Source: Ammonifex thiophilus (GTDB taxonomy: Bacteria; Bacillota; Desulfotomaculia; Desulfotomaculales; Ammonificaceae). From it: a stretch of DNA of 64,000 bases. The notes beneath the pieces are model-generated. The model did not search any database. It was not told the origin of the DNA and saw only the letters and a program-made list of their open reading frames with translations. This document shows, in pieces, positions 26,100 through 33,269 of the stretch; the stretch's first letter is position 1; every line of letters starts with the position of its first letter. A program made the translations under genes and the position numbers. The DNA is taken from NCBI RefSeq assembly GCF_003368535.1, contig NZ_QSLN01000004.1, forward strand, positions 59,506 to 123,505, read 5' to 3'.

Positions 26100-26346
26100 C
26101 TATCCCTCCAGAAGCGCTACTAGCTCCTCCCAGCGGGTGGGAGGCGAACCGCCGGAGTTTATCTTGCCTCTTTCTTTAAGCGCCTGGTATAGGCGCAGGA
26201 CCACTGGCACAGCAAGCCCCACCTCTTCCATAGAGGCACCACTTAGGAGGAAGAAATCCCTCCATGATATGCATGGCGTAGGCCGGTGAAGCCGCACCCA
26301 GCAAAAAGAAGAGGACGAGGCTGCCGGCCATCTTTTTCTTCGCCAA
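26100..26346 (-). pseudogene. cbiM-cbiO deletion scar: N-terminus of a cobalt transporter joined to an ABC ATPase C-terminus
   Basis: From TTG 26346 (9 bases after AAGGAG) a frame reads MAKKKMAGSLVLFFLLGA, a signal peptide, then MHIMEGFLPPKW, the mature N-terminus of CbiM. The match ends at the TGG codon 26239-26241, and the frame stops at 26176 after unrelated residues. In another frame, 26231 to 26100 encodes EEVGLAVPVVLRLYQALKE and ends WEELVALLEG. That resembles the last 40 residues of CbiO-type ATPases. The rest of CbiM, CbiQ and CbiO is missing, as if about 2 kb were deleted. The CbiM part is clear; the CbiO part is a weaker match. Confidence 0.7.
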
Positions 26347-26363
26347 AGAGCACCACTCCTTCT

Positions 26364-26412
26364 AAGAAATTTTAAAACCCCGGTGCATCCCCTGCAGGCC
26401 AACCGGGGTTTA
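26364..26412 (-). terminator. Terminator hairpin of the cobalamin riboswitch expression platform
   Basis: Stem aaaccccgg/ccggggttt (26374-26383 with 26403-26411) enclosing a GC-rich loop, followed on the minus strand by ttttaaaattt. It lies between the riboswitch and the AAGGAG site of the cbiM remnant, where a B12-dependent terminator would act. Confidence 0.75.
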
Positions 26413-26469
26413 AAGCCAAGAGGCACAAAGACCCTTCTCCCGGCCTCCTTCCCGCGAAGGATGCCACAG

Positions 26470-26650
26470 GACGCCACCGGGGCAGGTCTCCTGGCTTCCG
26501 TTCCTCGCCGCCGCCCGGCCTTCCCAGGCAGTCATCGCCCAGTGGCTTGGCAATTGGGCGGCAGCTCCCGGTTACAGTGGCGGGGCCGCGCAGGATTTGC
26601 ACCTGCTTCCCTATTCTCCCCTCAAAAATAGGGGCACCCCGGTGGAACCT
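26470..26650 (-). promoter_or_regulatory. Cobalamin (B12) riboswitch
   Basis: On the minus strand the conserved elements appear in order: AATAGGGAAGCAGGTG, CGGCCCCGCCACTGTAACC and the B12 box AGCCAGGAGACCTGCC at 26481-26496. The arrangement matches the Rfam Cobalamin family. It sits upstream of the cbiM scar and cbiD/E-T-L-F-G-H-J-X-C and should shut the operon down when adenosylcobalamin is abundant. I see no obvious sigma-A promoter in the short gap before it, so transcription may enter from the apr side. Confidence 0.95.
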
Positions 26651-26658
26651 ATGAACTT

Positions 26659-27417
26659 CTAGCTCGCCCGCACCCGGCGCTTCTTGGAAGGAAGCGACCG
26701 GGCCACCAGATGGCAGAGGGTCAAATTCACCCTTTCGTGCTCCGCTGTCACCTCCCTCTCGGTGAAGGTGGGCCAGGGATGGCGGGGAACCGGCTCCCCG
26801 CAGACATCCATGCCTACCAGTTGGTAACGCCGCAGGAGCCAGCGTAGGAAAGAGAAAAAGAAGGAAACCGGCACCTTTCCCTTCCCCCAGCTACCACCTC
26901 CCAACTCCAGCACGTCCTTGTCCAAGCTGAGGTAAACCCTGGTGGTCGGAATAAGGGCGGCAATTAGGCGGGGGTCGTGTCGAAACCAGTATTGCCAGGC
27001 GGCAGGGGAAAGGGAGACTATTGACTCAGGCCTTTCCGGCGGCTTCTCCTCACAGCCTAACACTATTATTTTTCTAACCCCCGGTAAGCGCAGAGCAGAG
27101 TTCAGCCAAGAACCACAGGTGATATACCCCTCCGGTGCTGGAAAGCTATCGAGATGCCGGTCGCACACCAGCAAGCAAAGAGGGCCCTCACCGGCCCGGC
27201 GGGCCAAGAGAGCTAAGGAAAGGTGATGATAAGAGCCCTCCCCTAAGAAGAAAAGCTTGCCTGGGAAAGAACGCACAAGCTTTTCCCAGCGCCGCAGGGT
27301 GAAGGGGGTGGACAGGTACTTAAGGCCGGAGAAATGGGGCACCAGCCGGAAGGACGCCAGCTTCCGGAATTGCGGCTGCCAAGTATAAGTCTCTTCCAGG
27401 TCCAGGTACCCGACCAT
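26659..27417 (-). CDS. Divergent arginase/agmatinase-fold protein, function unknown
   Basis: 252 aa. A ureohydrolase-like order of motifs is visible: GEGSYHH (60-65) in place of GGDHS, CDRHLDS with Asp86, His88 and Asp90 matching DAHxD, ITCGSW in place of SHGT, SLDKDVL with Asp166 and Asp168 matching SxDxD, and GMDVCGE (202-208). All expected metal ligands can be placed, but second-shell residues differ, so the substrate is unlikely to be arginine or agmatine. It follows aprB by 6 bp and is probably cotranscribed with aprAB. It ends just before the B12 riboswitch. Confidence 0.65.
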   Translation of the reverse strand: MVGYLDLEETYTWQPQFRKLASFRLVPHFSGLKYLSTPFTLRRWEKLVRSFPGKLFFLGEGSYHHLSLALLARRAGEGPLCLLVCDRHLDSFPAPEGYITCGSWLNSALRLPGVRKIIVLGCEEKPPERPESIVSLSPAAWQYWFRHDPRLIAALIPTTRVYLSLDKDVLELGGGSWGKGKVPVSFFFSFLRWLLRRYQLVGMDVCGEPVPRHPWPTFTEREVTAEHERVNLTLCHLVARSLPSKKRRVRAS

Positions 27418-27423
27418 CCTGCT

Positions 27424-27759
27424 TTAGTCCTCCTCTCCCCCCGCCAGGATCGTGTTCTCCAGCCGGTAAATGCGCCCCTTGCAGTCTATAAGGGTCCAGG
27501 TGATGTGCCGCTTCCCCAGGCGGGGTATGAGCTCCGCCGGTATAGGGGCCAGCTGGTACTGCACCTGGGTGACGATCGCCTGGCGGGGGCAGAAAATGGT
27601 ACAGGTCATGCAGTCCCAGCACTCCCCCGGATCGCGGCAAAGCGCTTTCGAGGTCACCGGGTCGATCACGAAGAGATTCCCCGGGCAAACTGCCACGCAC
27701 CAGGGGTCAGCTTCGTTTTTGCAGCCGTCGCACTTGTCGGGCAGGACATAGGGGGGCAA
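27424..27759 (-). CDS. aprB: Adenylylsulfate reductase, beta subunit
   Basis: Iron-sulfur subunit that passes electrons to AprA for reduction of APS to sulfite and AMP. Two 4Fe-4S clusters are indicated by Cys10/13/21/25 and Cys47/50/53/57. At 111 aa it is shorter than the usual 140-165: the C-terminal tail that wraps around AprA in the Archaeoglobus and Desulfovibrio enzymes is missing. It starts 17 bp after aprA ends. Confidence 0.94.
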   Translation of the reverse strand: MPPYVLPDKCDGCKNEADPWCVAVCPGNLFVIDPVTSKALCRDPGECWDCMTCTIFCPRQAIVTQVQYQLAPIPAELIPRLGKRHITWTLIDCKGRIYRLENTILAGGEED

Positions 27760-27776
27760 GAAAACTCACCTCTGTT

Positions 27777-29549
27777 TCAGATGGTCTCTTTGGTGCGATC
27801 CCCGGGCACGATCTGCTCGTAAGGGTACTTTTTAAAGACCAGGGTATCGGTCTCCGGATGCCAGACGGAGCAGATGAAGCAGTCGTACTCGGCGTCGTTG
27901 CGCTCGGGATAGTCGGTGCGGGTGACAAAGCCCAGGTAGCGCGTTTCCTTGCGGTAGCTTATGTGCTCGATCACCAACTGGCAGCAATCGAGCCGGTTGA
28001 TCACGTCCCAGGCCCGCTCCAGTTCGAAAAGATCACGGGCCACCAGATAGCGAAGCTGATCCCGGCGCAGCCGGTCGATGCGCCGTCTGGCTATCTCCAG
28101 GTAGGGTTCGCTCACGGTGAAGTAGTGGATGCGCCCGCCGCAGTAGTCCTCCATGACGTTCTGCATATGGGCTTCCATTTCCCGGGGAAGGACGCCCCGC
28201 ACGGGCTTGCCGTTGGTGAAGAACTCTTGCTTGCTCCAGCGCTCCAAGGGAGCAAAAGTTCGCGTCTCGAGCTGGGCCACCAAGCCCGGATCGAGTTCCG
28301 GTACCTCCGTTCCCTCTCCCTCCAGCCACTGCACCATGTGGCGCCCCGCTATGCGCCCGCAGGTCCAGCAGCCGGAAATGTAGCGGGAAGGGGCCTGCCC
28401 TAGCGCTTCTCCGCTGGCGAAAAGTCCAGGGATGGTGGTCATGCGGGTAATACCGATGGTCCAAGCTCCACAGCAGGCGGCGTGTGCCCCTACCAGGAAG
28501 GGAGAGTCCGCCTCAATCTCAATGGGCTCACGGGCCGGGTCTATGTCGTGAGCTGCCCAGTAAAGCACGGTGGTGGGGGACATATCGAGATACTGCTCTC
28601 GCAGGCCGGCCACCTTCTCCGGATCCCCTCTGGTCGTGTCCATGAAAATGGGCCCTCTGCCGGCAGCAATTTCCCGGTAGCAGGCCCAGACCCGCACCGG
28701 AGTGGGAGCCGTGTGCCCGCCCATCCGCACATACTCCTCCTTCTCCAGCATGAATACCTCGCCCAGAGCGTTTACCATAGGAGCGTTTACCCCTATGGCC
28801 AGTGTTCCAGCCGGGGCGTAAGTGTCCTTGATCCGCAGGGGGATCATGCGGGTGTCAAAACCGGTCATCTCCGCTCCTATCCGCTTCATCATGGCGTAGC
28901 TGGCCCCGTTGTTGAAGGGAACATACCACATGCGGTGGTGAGCGTCTCCCTCGTAACGGGAACGCCAGATCCCGGCTGCGCCGCCGGCGGCCATGAGCAC
29001 GGCCCGGGCCTTTATGACGTAAAAGCGCCCGTCCCGTACCCCAAAGCCCACCGCCCCTACACAGCGCCCGTCCTGCTTGATGAGCTCGGTGACGTAAACC
29101 CAGTTGAGGATTTGGGCCCCTGCCTTCTCCGCCATCTTGGCCGTTATGGGTTTTAGCCAGCGGCCGTTCACCTCGATGTTCCACTTGCCCCGGCGGAGGT
29201 AGCGTCCCTGAGCATCCTTCTTTATGGGCAGCCCTTCTTTTTCCATGAGGGCCACCGTCTCATTGAGCTCGTAGCCCACGCTTAAGAGGATGTCCTCCCG
29301 CACCGGTGCCCCCAGTAGGTCGTAGCGCACGTAGGCCACCCAGTCTTCCGGCGTCCCCTGGTTTATATAAGCGTTAAGCGCGTTTTGCCCAGCGGCCAGC
29401 GAGCCGCTGTGGCGGATGTTGGCCCGATCCACCACGGTAATCCTGAGTTTGGGCCCGCCTACCTTTCGTGCCTCCCAGGCGGCCAGGCAGCCCGCCGTAC
29501 CTCCGCCGACGATGAGGATGTCGGTATCGATATGCACCCTCTCGCGCAT
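27777..29549 (-). CDS. aprA: Adenylylsulfate reductase, alpha subunit
   Basis: FAD subunit of cytoplasmic APS reductase (590 aa). FAD-binding GGGTAGCLAAWEA lies at 15-27, and the fumarate-reductase-like fold has SLAAGQNALNAY and GGAAGIWRSRY. It is shorter than the usual 620-660 aa, matching the short AprB. The gene pair shows dissimilatory sulfate reduction or sulfite oxidation potential; sat is not in this window. The Qmo-like operon 7 kb away is the likely electron partner. Confidence 0.96.
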   Translation of the reverse strand: MRERVHIDTDILIVGGGTAGCLAAWEARKVGGPKLRITVVDRANIRHSGSLAAGQNALNAYINQGTPEDWVAYVRYDLLGAPVREDILLSVGYELNETVALMEKEGLPIKKDAQGRYLRRGKWNIEVNGRWLKPITAKMAEKAGAQILNWVYVTELIKQDGRCVGAVGFGVRDGRFYVIKARAVLMAAGGAAGIWRSRYEGDAHHRMWYVPFNNGASYAMMKRIGAEMTGFDTRMIPLRIKDTYAPAGTLAIGVNAPMVNALGEVFMLEKEEYVRMGGHTAPTPVRVWACYREIAAGRGPIFMDTTRGDPEKVAGLREQYLDMSPTTVLYWAAHDIDPAREPIEIEADSPFLVGAHAACCGAWTIGITRMTTIPGLFASGEALGQAPSRYISGCWTCGRIAGRHMVQWLEGEGTEVPELDPGLVAQLETRTFAPLERWSKQEFFTNGKPVRGVLPREMEAHMQNVMEDYCGGRIHYFTVSEPYLEIARRRIDRLRRDQLRYLVARDLFELERAWDVINRLDCCQLVIEHISYRKETRYLGFVTRTDYPERNDAEYDCFICSVWHPETDTLVFKKYPYEQIVPGDRTKETI

Positions 29550-29578
29550 TCCGTTTTTCTCCTCACCTTTTTGCCCGA

Positions 29579-29607
29579 AGCTTAGTAGAAAGTAGGCTAA
29601 AAGGCAA
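29579..29607 (-). promoter_or_regulatory. Candidate promoter of aprA-aprB
   Basis: TTGCCT (29602-29607) and TAAGCT (29579-29584) on the minus strand, 17 bp apart, in the 69-bp gap between lgt and aprA. The -10 is poor, so this is tentative. Confidence 0.35.
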
Positions 29608-29618
29608 GGGTTTCTGGC

Positions 29619-30368
29619 TTAAACGCCTGATTTCCCCCCTAAGCGGCGCCGCAAGACCAACCAGATCACAAGAGTCAACCCCAGCAATATAAGACTTGCC
29701 ACCTGACCTAGGTTAAGCCAGGAACCCGCCGGTGGAGTAACGCGGAAAAACTCAATGAAAAAGCGATAAATGCAGTAAAGGACGAGGTAAAAGAGAGCCA
29801 GCTCCCCAGGAAAGCTCTCCTTTGAGCGCCAGCGCCAGAGGATGAGGAAAATGATGAGCCCGGCCAGAGAGGAATAAAGTTGGGTAGGGTGGCGGGGAAT
29901 GCCGTCGAAGGGAAAGGCCACCGCCCAAGGAAGATTGGTAGGCTTACCGTAGCAGCACCCGTTGAGAAAGCAACCGATCCTGGCTATGGGGTAGCCGGCC
30001 GCCGCCGCTATGGCCACCAGATCGGCTACCGTGCCGAAGGGCAGATGGTGGCGGCGGGCAAGCCACAAAACTACAGGGACGGCCAGAATGACTGCCCCGT
30101 AAAAGGTCAGCCCCCCGTCCCAGATGAACAAAATCTCTATCGGATTAGAAGCGAAGTGGGGCCAATCGACCACTACGTAAGCCAGACGCGCGCCAATAAG
30201 CCCTGCCAAAACCACCCAGAAGGCCAGGGTTGGCATAAAGTCGGGATCGATCCGGCGCCTCAAAGCCTCCTTCTGCGCCACCCATAAACCCACCAGCACT
30301 GCCAGAGCCAGCATAACGCCGTAGCTATAGATGGTAAAGGGGCCAAAGCGAAAAAGTATCGGATGCAT
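29619..30368 (-). CDS. lgt: Prolipoprotein diacylglyceryl transferase
   Basis: Membrane enzyme that adds diacylglycerol to the lipobox cysteine of lipoproteins. About seven hydrophobic helices and the signature ARIGCFLNGCCYGKPT with the conserved Arg and Asn. 249 aa, at the short end of the family. Its ATG overlaps the stop of the upstream MogA/MoaB gene (TAATG). Confidence 0.94.
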   Translation of the reverse strand: MHPILFRFGPFTIYSYGVMLALAVLVGLWVAQKEALRRRIDPDFMPTLAFWVVLAGLIGARLAYVVVDWPHFASNPIEILFIWDGGLTFYGAVILAVPVVLWLARRHHLPFGTVADLVAIAAAAGYPIARIGCFLNGCCYGKPTNLPWAVAFPFDGIPRHPTQLYSSLAGLIIFLILWRWRSKESFPGELALFYLVLYCIYRFFIEFFRVTPPAGSWLNLGQVASLILLGLTLVIWLVLRRRLGGKSGV

Positions 30369-30853
30369 TAGCGTTCACCACACTCCCCCGCCCGCCCGGT
30401 CAGAACGTCCAGACCATGCCCCAGAACGGGCAAGATGACTCCCAGGCACTCGCGTACCCCCTTGGGGCTTCCCGGCAAATTGACGATAAGGGTTCGGCCC
30501 CTGATGCCAGCCCTACCCCGGCTTAGCAAGGAACGGGGAGTTTTGATGGCGGTCAAAAGGCGCATTCCCTCGGCCAACCCCGGTACTTCCCTCTCGATGA
30601 CTGCCAGGGTAGCTTCGGGGGTGTTGTCGCGGGGAGAAAAGCCCGTTCCGCCGGTGGTGAGAATGAGGTCGGCTGAAGAGCTAAGCTCGATCAAAGCCTG
30701 CTTTATCTCCTCCAGGTCGTCGGAGACCACCCGGTTCTCCACCACCTGCCAGCCCTGGGCTTCCACCATCTCTTTAATCGTCTTGCCGCTCAAATCTTCC
30801 CTCTCGCCACGGAAACCCTTATCACTAACCGTCAAGACAGCTACTCGGTACAA
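30368..30853 (-). CDS. MogA/MoaB family molybdenum cofactor biosynthesis protein
   Basis: 161 aa. Adenylylates molybdopterin before metal insertion by MoeA. GGTGFSPRDNTPEATLAVIERE is the family signature, and SDKGFRGEREDLSG opens the fold. It overlaps the moaC end by 13 bp. MogA and MoaB cannot be separated safely from sequence. Confidence 0.9.
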   Translation of the reverse strand: MYRVAVLTVSDKGFRGEREDLSGKTIKEMVEAQGWQVVENRVVSDDLEEIKQALIELSSSADLILTTGGTGFSPRDNTPEATLAVIEREVPGLAEGMRLLTAIKTPRSLLSRGRAGIRGRTLIVNLPGSPKGVRECLGVILPVLGHGLDVLTGRAGECGER

Positions 30854-31314
30854 GCCTCTTCCTCTCCTTCCCTGACAAAATCACCGCTTCGGCCGCCGCT
30901 TTTGGCCACCAGGCGGATATCGGCGATGATCGCCCGGCGGTCCACCCCCTTTATCATGTCGTAAACCGTCAGGGCCGCTACCGCCACCGCCGTCAGGGCT
31001 TCCATCTCCACCCCTGTGCGGTCTACCGCCGTGGCCCGGGCTTCGATCTCCACCCGGCTCTTCTGCTGGTCAAGCTTTAGCTCCACCTCCACCGAAGTCA
31101 ACCGTACCGGGTGGCAGAGGGGCAAAAGCCGAGGGGTAAGCTTGGCCGCCATAATGCCTGCCACCCGGGCTACGGTAAGAACGTCTCCCTTGGGTAGAGC
31201 TCCCCGCTCAATGAGCCTTAAGGTGGCCGGGCTTACCACCACCGCTCCCCGGGCCACCGCCTGACGCACGGTTTCCCCTTTCTCTCCCACCTCTACCATG
31301 TGTACCTCGCCCAA
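30841..31314 (-). CDS. moaC: Cyclic pyranopterin monophosphate synthase
   Basis: Second step of molybdopterin synthesis. The conserved LPLCHPVRLT, GVEMEALTAVAVAALTVYDMIK and final KSGG motifs are present. At 157 aa the N-terminus is slightly short: it begins GEVHMVEVG, without the usual residues before HMVDV. It lies 6 bp after the MoeA-PBP gene. Confidence 0.94.
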   Translation of the reverse strand: MGEVHMVEVGEKGETVRQAVARGAVVVSPATLRLIERGALPKGDVLTVARVAGIMAAKLTPRLLPLCHPVRLTSVEVELKLDQQKSRVEIEARATAVDRTGVEMEALTAVAVAALTVYDMIKGVDRRAIIADIRLVAKSGGRSGDFVREGEEEACTE

Positions 31315-31320
31315 GCGTTT

Positions 31321-33255
31321 TCAGCCCTCCTGCACGTAGAGTACCCGGCCGCAGTCCCGCAGGTCGTAGCCTCCCCGCGCCTCTACCGCCTGCCGGAACT
31401 CCGGGTGGTCCAGCACCGCCCGCAGCCACTCTCCCACTTTCCCTTCCCAGTAGGGGCGCAGAAAACAGAGGTCGTAGCGCTCTTCTGCCACCGGGACAAA
31501 GTCGCACCCCAGAGCCAGAGCCGCCGCCCTTATGCCTAACCCCACGTCCGCCACCCCGGAAGCTACGGCGGCAGCCACCGCCATGTGGGTGTACTCCTCC
31601 CGCTCATAGCCCTGAATCCGCCGAGGATCTATTCCCCGCTGGCGCAGGTGGTAATCGAGTAGGACCCGCGTGCCCGCCCCTTTCTGCCGGTTGACTAAGC
31701 GCACGTCTTCGCGTACCAGATCTTCAAAATCCTTTATCCCCTTAGGGTTGCCCGGGGCTACGATGAAGCCTTGCTCCCGGTAGGCCAGGTTGACCAGAAC
31801 CACCGGCACGCCGGCCAAGTAGCGCTTAATGTGGGGCACGTTGTATTCCCCGGTCTCCTCGTCCAGAAGATGGGTCCCCGCCAGGTGGGCCTCACCGCGC
31901 TTCAAAGCCATAAGCCCTCCCAGGCTCCCCACGTGGGCGGAGGAGAGGGAGGCGCGGGGGAACAGAAGGCGCAGGAAGTTGGCGATGATGTCCAGCGCCA
32001 GGTCGTGGCTGCCGATCACCACCACCGTGTTCTCTATCTCTTCCAGACGCCGTAAAAGCTCTACCTCCACCTGGCTCCCCGCCTCAAAACCTTCGGAGAA
32101 ACGGGGCACGCGCAAGATACCGTCCGCCCGCACCAGGGTAAGCAGCATCCCCGCTCCTCGCCCCAAAGGTGTGGCCACTATGCGCTCTCCTATCCGTCCC
32201 AGTTTCACCCTCACGAACTCCTCCACTCCTGCCGGCGAGACTACCCGGCGGGAGAGCACCGCCCGCACCTTGTCACGCGCCGGAACCTCCTGCCCGGTTA
32301 AGGCCGCCAGCACGGGGCGGAGAAAGAGCTCGGCCGCCAGCACCGCCGAGACGGGGTAGCCGGGAATCCCCAGAACCGGCTTTCCGGCCGCCTCCCCCAG
32401 AACCACCGGCTTCCCGGGCTTTATAGCCACCCCGTGGGCAAAGACCTCTCCCAACCTCCGCAGTACCGGTGCCGTAAAGTCCTCCCGCCCCGCCGAAGAC
32501 CCGGCGTTCAGCACCACCACGTCCCCCTCCTCTAGGCCCCGGCGCACCGCCTCCTCCAGTTGGGCTATATCGTCGGGGACGATAGAGTAGCGTACCGGCT
32601 CCCCTCCCCACTCCCGCACCAACTCCGCCAGCATAGGAGAGTTAAAGTCAATTATCCTTCCTGGTGCGGGATCGGGCGTCCCGGAAGGAACCAACTCGTC
32701 CCCCGTGGGGATGATCACCACCCGGGGACGAGGATAAACCAGCACTTCGTTTACTCCCCCGGCCAAAAGCGCTCCTATGTCCACCGGCCGGAGAAGATGG
32801 TTGGCGGGAACGATCATCTCGGTAGCCACAATATCCTCCCCCACCACACGCACGTTCTGGTAGGGGAAAATGGGCTTGATGATCTCGATTTCGTCTGGCC
32901 CAAGCTGGTGCACATCCTCCACCATGATCACGGCGTCGGTCCCTTCCGGCAGAACGTCACCGGTATCCACCGGGAAGGCCTCCACCCCCAGCTTTAGCCG
33001 ACGGGGAGCGAGCTCCGAAGCCCCGAAGGTCAAAGCCGCTTTCACCGCGTAACCATCCATGGCCGCCTGGTGAAAATGGGGGTGAGAAAGGCGGGCAAAA
33101 ACCGGGGCAGCCGTCACCCGGCCGCAGGCGGCCTCTGCGCTAACCTTCTCCGGCAAACGCTTGAGCTTGAGCGCTCCCTTTTCCCGAAGGAAATCGAGGT
33201 AGCCTTCTTGAGCCTCGGGCAACGGCTTCTCTTCCAGGTAAATGTTGCGCTGCAC
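31321..33255 (-). CDS. MoeA with C-terminal molybdate-binding-like (PBP) domain
   Basis: 644 aa. Residues 1 to about 410 are a MoeA molybdopterin molybdotransferase (AAMDGYAVKA, PTGDELVPSG, NAGSSAGREDF, GIPGYPVSA). Residues from about 420 form a periplasmic-binding-protein-like domain (VVIGSHDLALDII through RQKGAGTRVLLDYHL), cytosolic here because there is no signal peptide. This fusion is known in archaea and clostridia and is thought to sense or deliver oxyanion. It precedes moaC and follows a second moeA by 14 bp. Confidence 0.92.
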   Translation of the reverse strand: MQRNIYLEEKPLPEAQEGYLDFLREKGALKLKRLPEKVSAEAACGRVTAAPVFARLSHPHFHQAAMDGYAVKAALTFGASELAPRRLKLGVEAFPVDTGDVLPEGTDAVIMVEDVHQLGPDEIEIIKPIFPYQNVRVVGEDIVATEMIVPANHLLRPVDIGALLAGGVNEVLVYPRPRVVIIPTGDELVPSGTPDPAPGRIIDFNSPMLAELVREWGGEPVRYSIVPDDIAQLEEAVRRGLEEGDVVVLNAGSSAGREDFTAPVLRRLGEVFAHGVAIKPGKPVVLGEAAGKPVLGIPGYPVSAVLAAELFLRPVLAALTGQEVPARDKVRAVLSRRVVSPAGVEEFVRVKLGRIGERIVATPLGRGAGMLLTLVRADGILRVPRFSEGFEAGSQVEVELLRRLEEIENTVVVIGSHDLALDIIANFLRLLFPRASLSSAHVGSLGGLMALKRGEAHLAGTHLLDEETGEYNVPHIKRYLAGVPVVLVNLAYREQGFIVAPGNPKGIKDFEDLVREDVRLVNRQKGAGTRVLLDYHLRQRGIDPRRIQGYEREEYTHMAVAAAVASGVADVGLGIRAAALALGCDFVPVAEERYDLCFLRPYWEGKVGEWLRAVLDHPEFRQAVEARGGYDLRDCGRVLYVQEG

Positions 33256-33269
33256 TTTTATAAACCCCC

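Noticed and set aside
26347..26477. Upstream extension of the CbiO-like frame to ATG 26477
   Set aside because: This part lies in the riboswitch terminator region and its translation has no protein-like pattern.
27424..27759. Truncation of aprB by a frameshift
   Set aside because: The next gene begins 6 bp after the stop with a good motif series, so there is no room for a missing tail.
28482..29156. Plus-strand open frame opposite aprA
   Set aside because: Antisense to a clear flavoprotein gene; no motif recognised.
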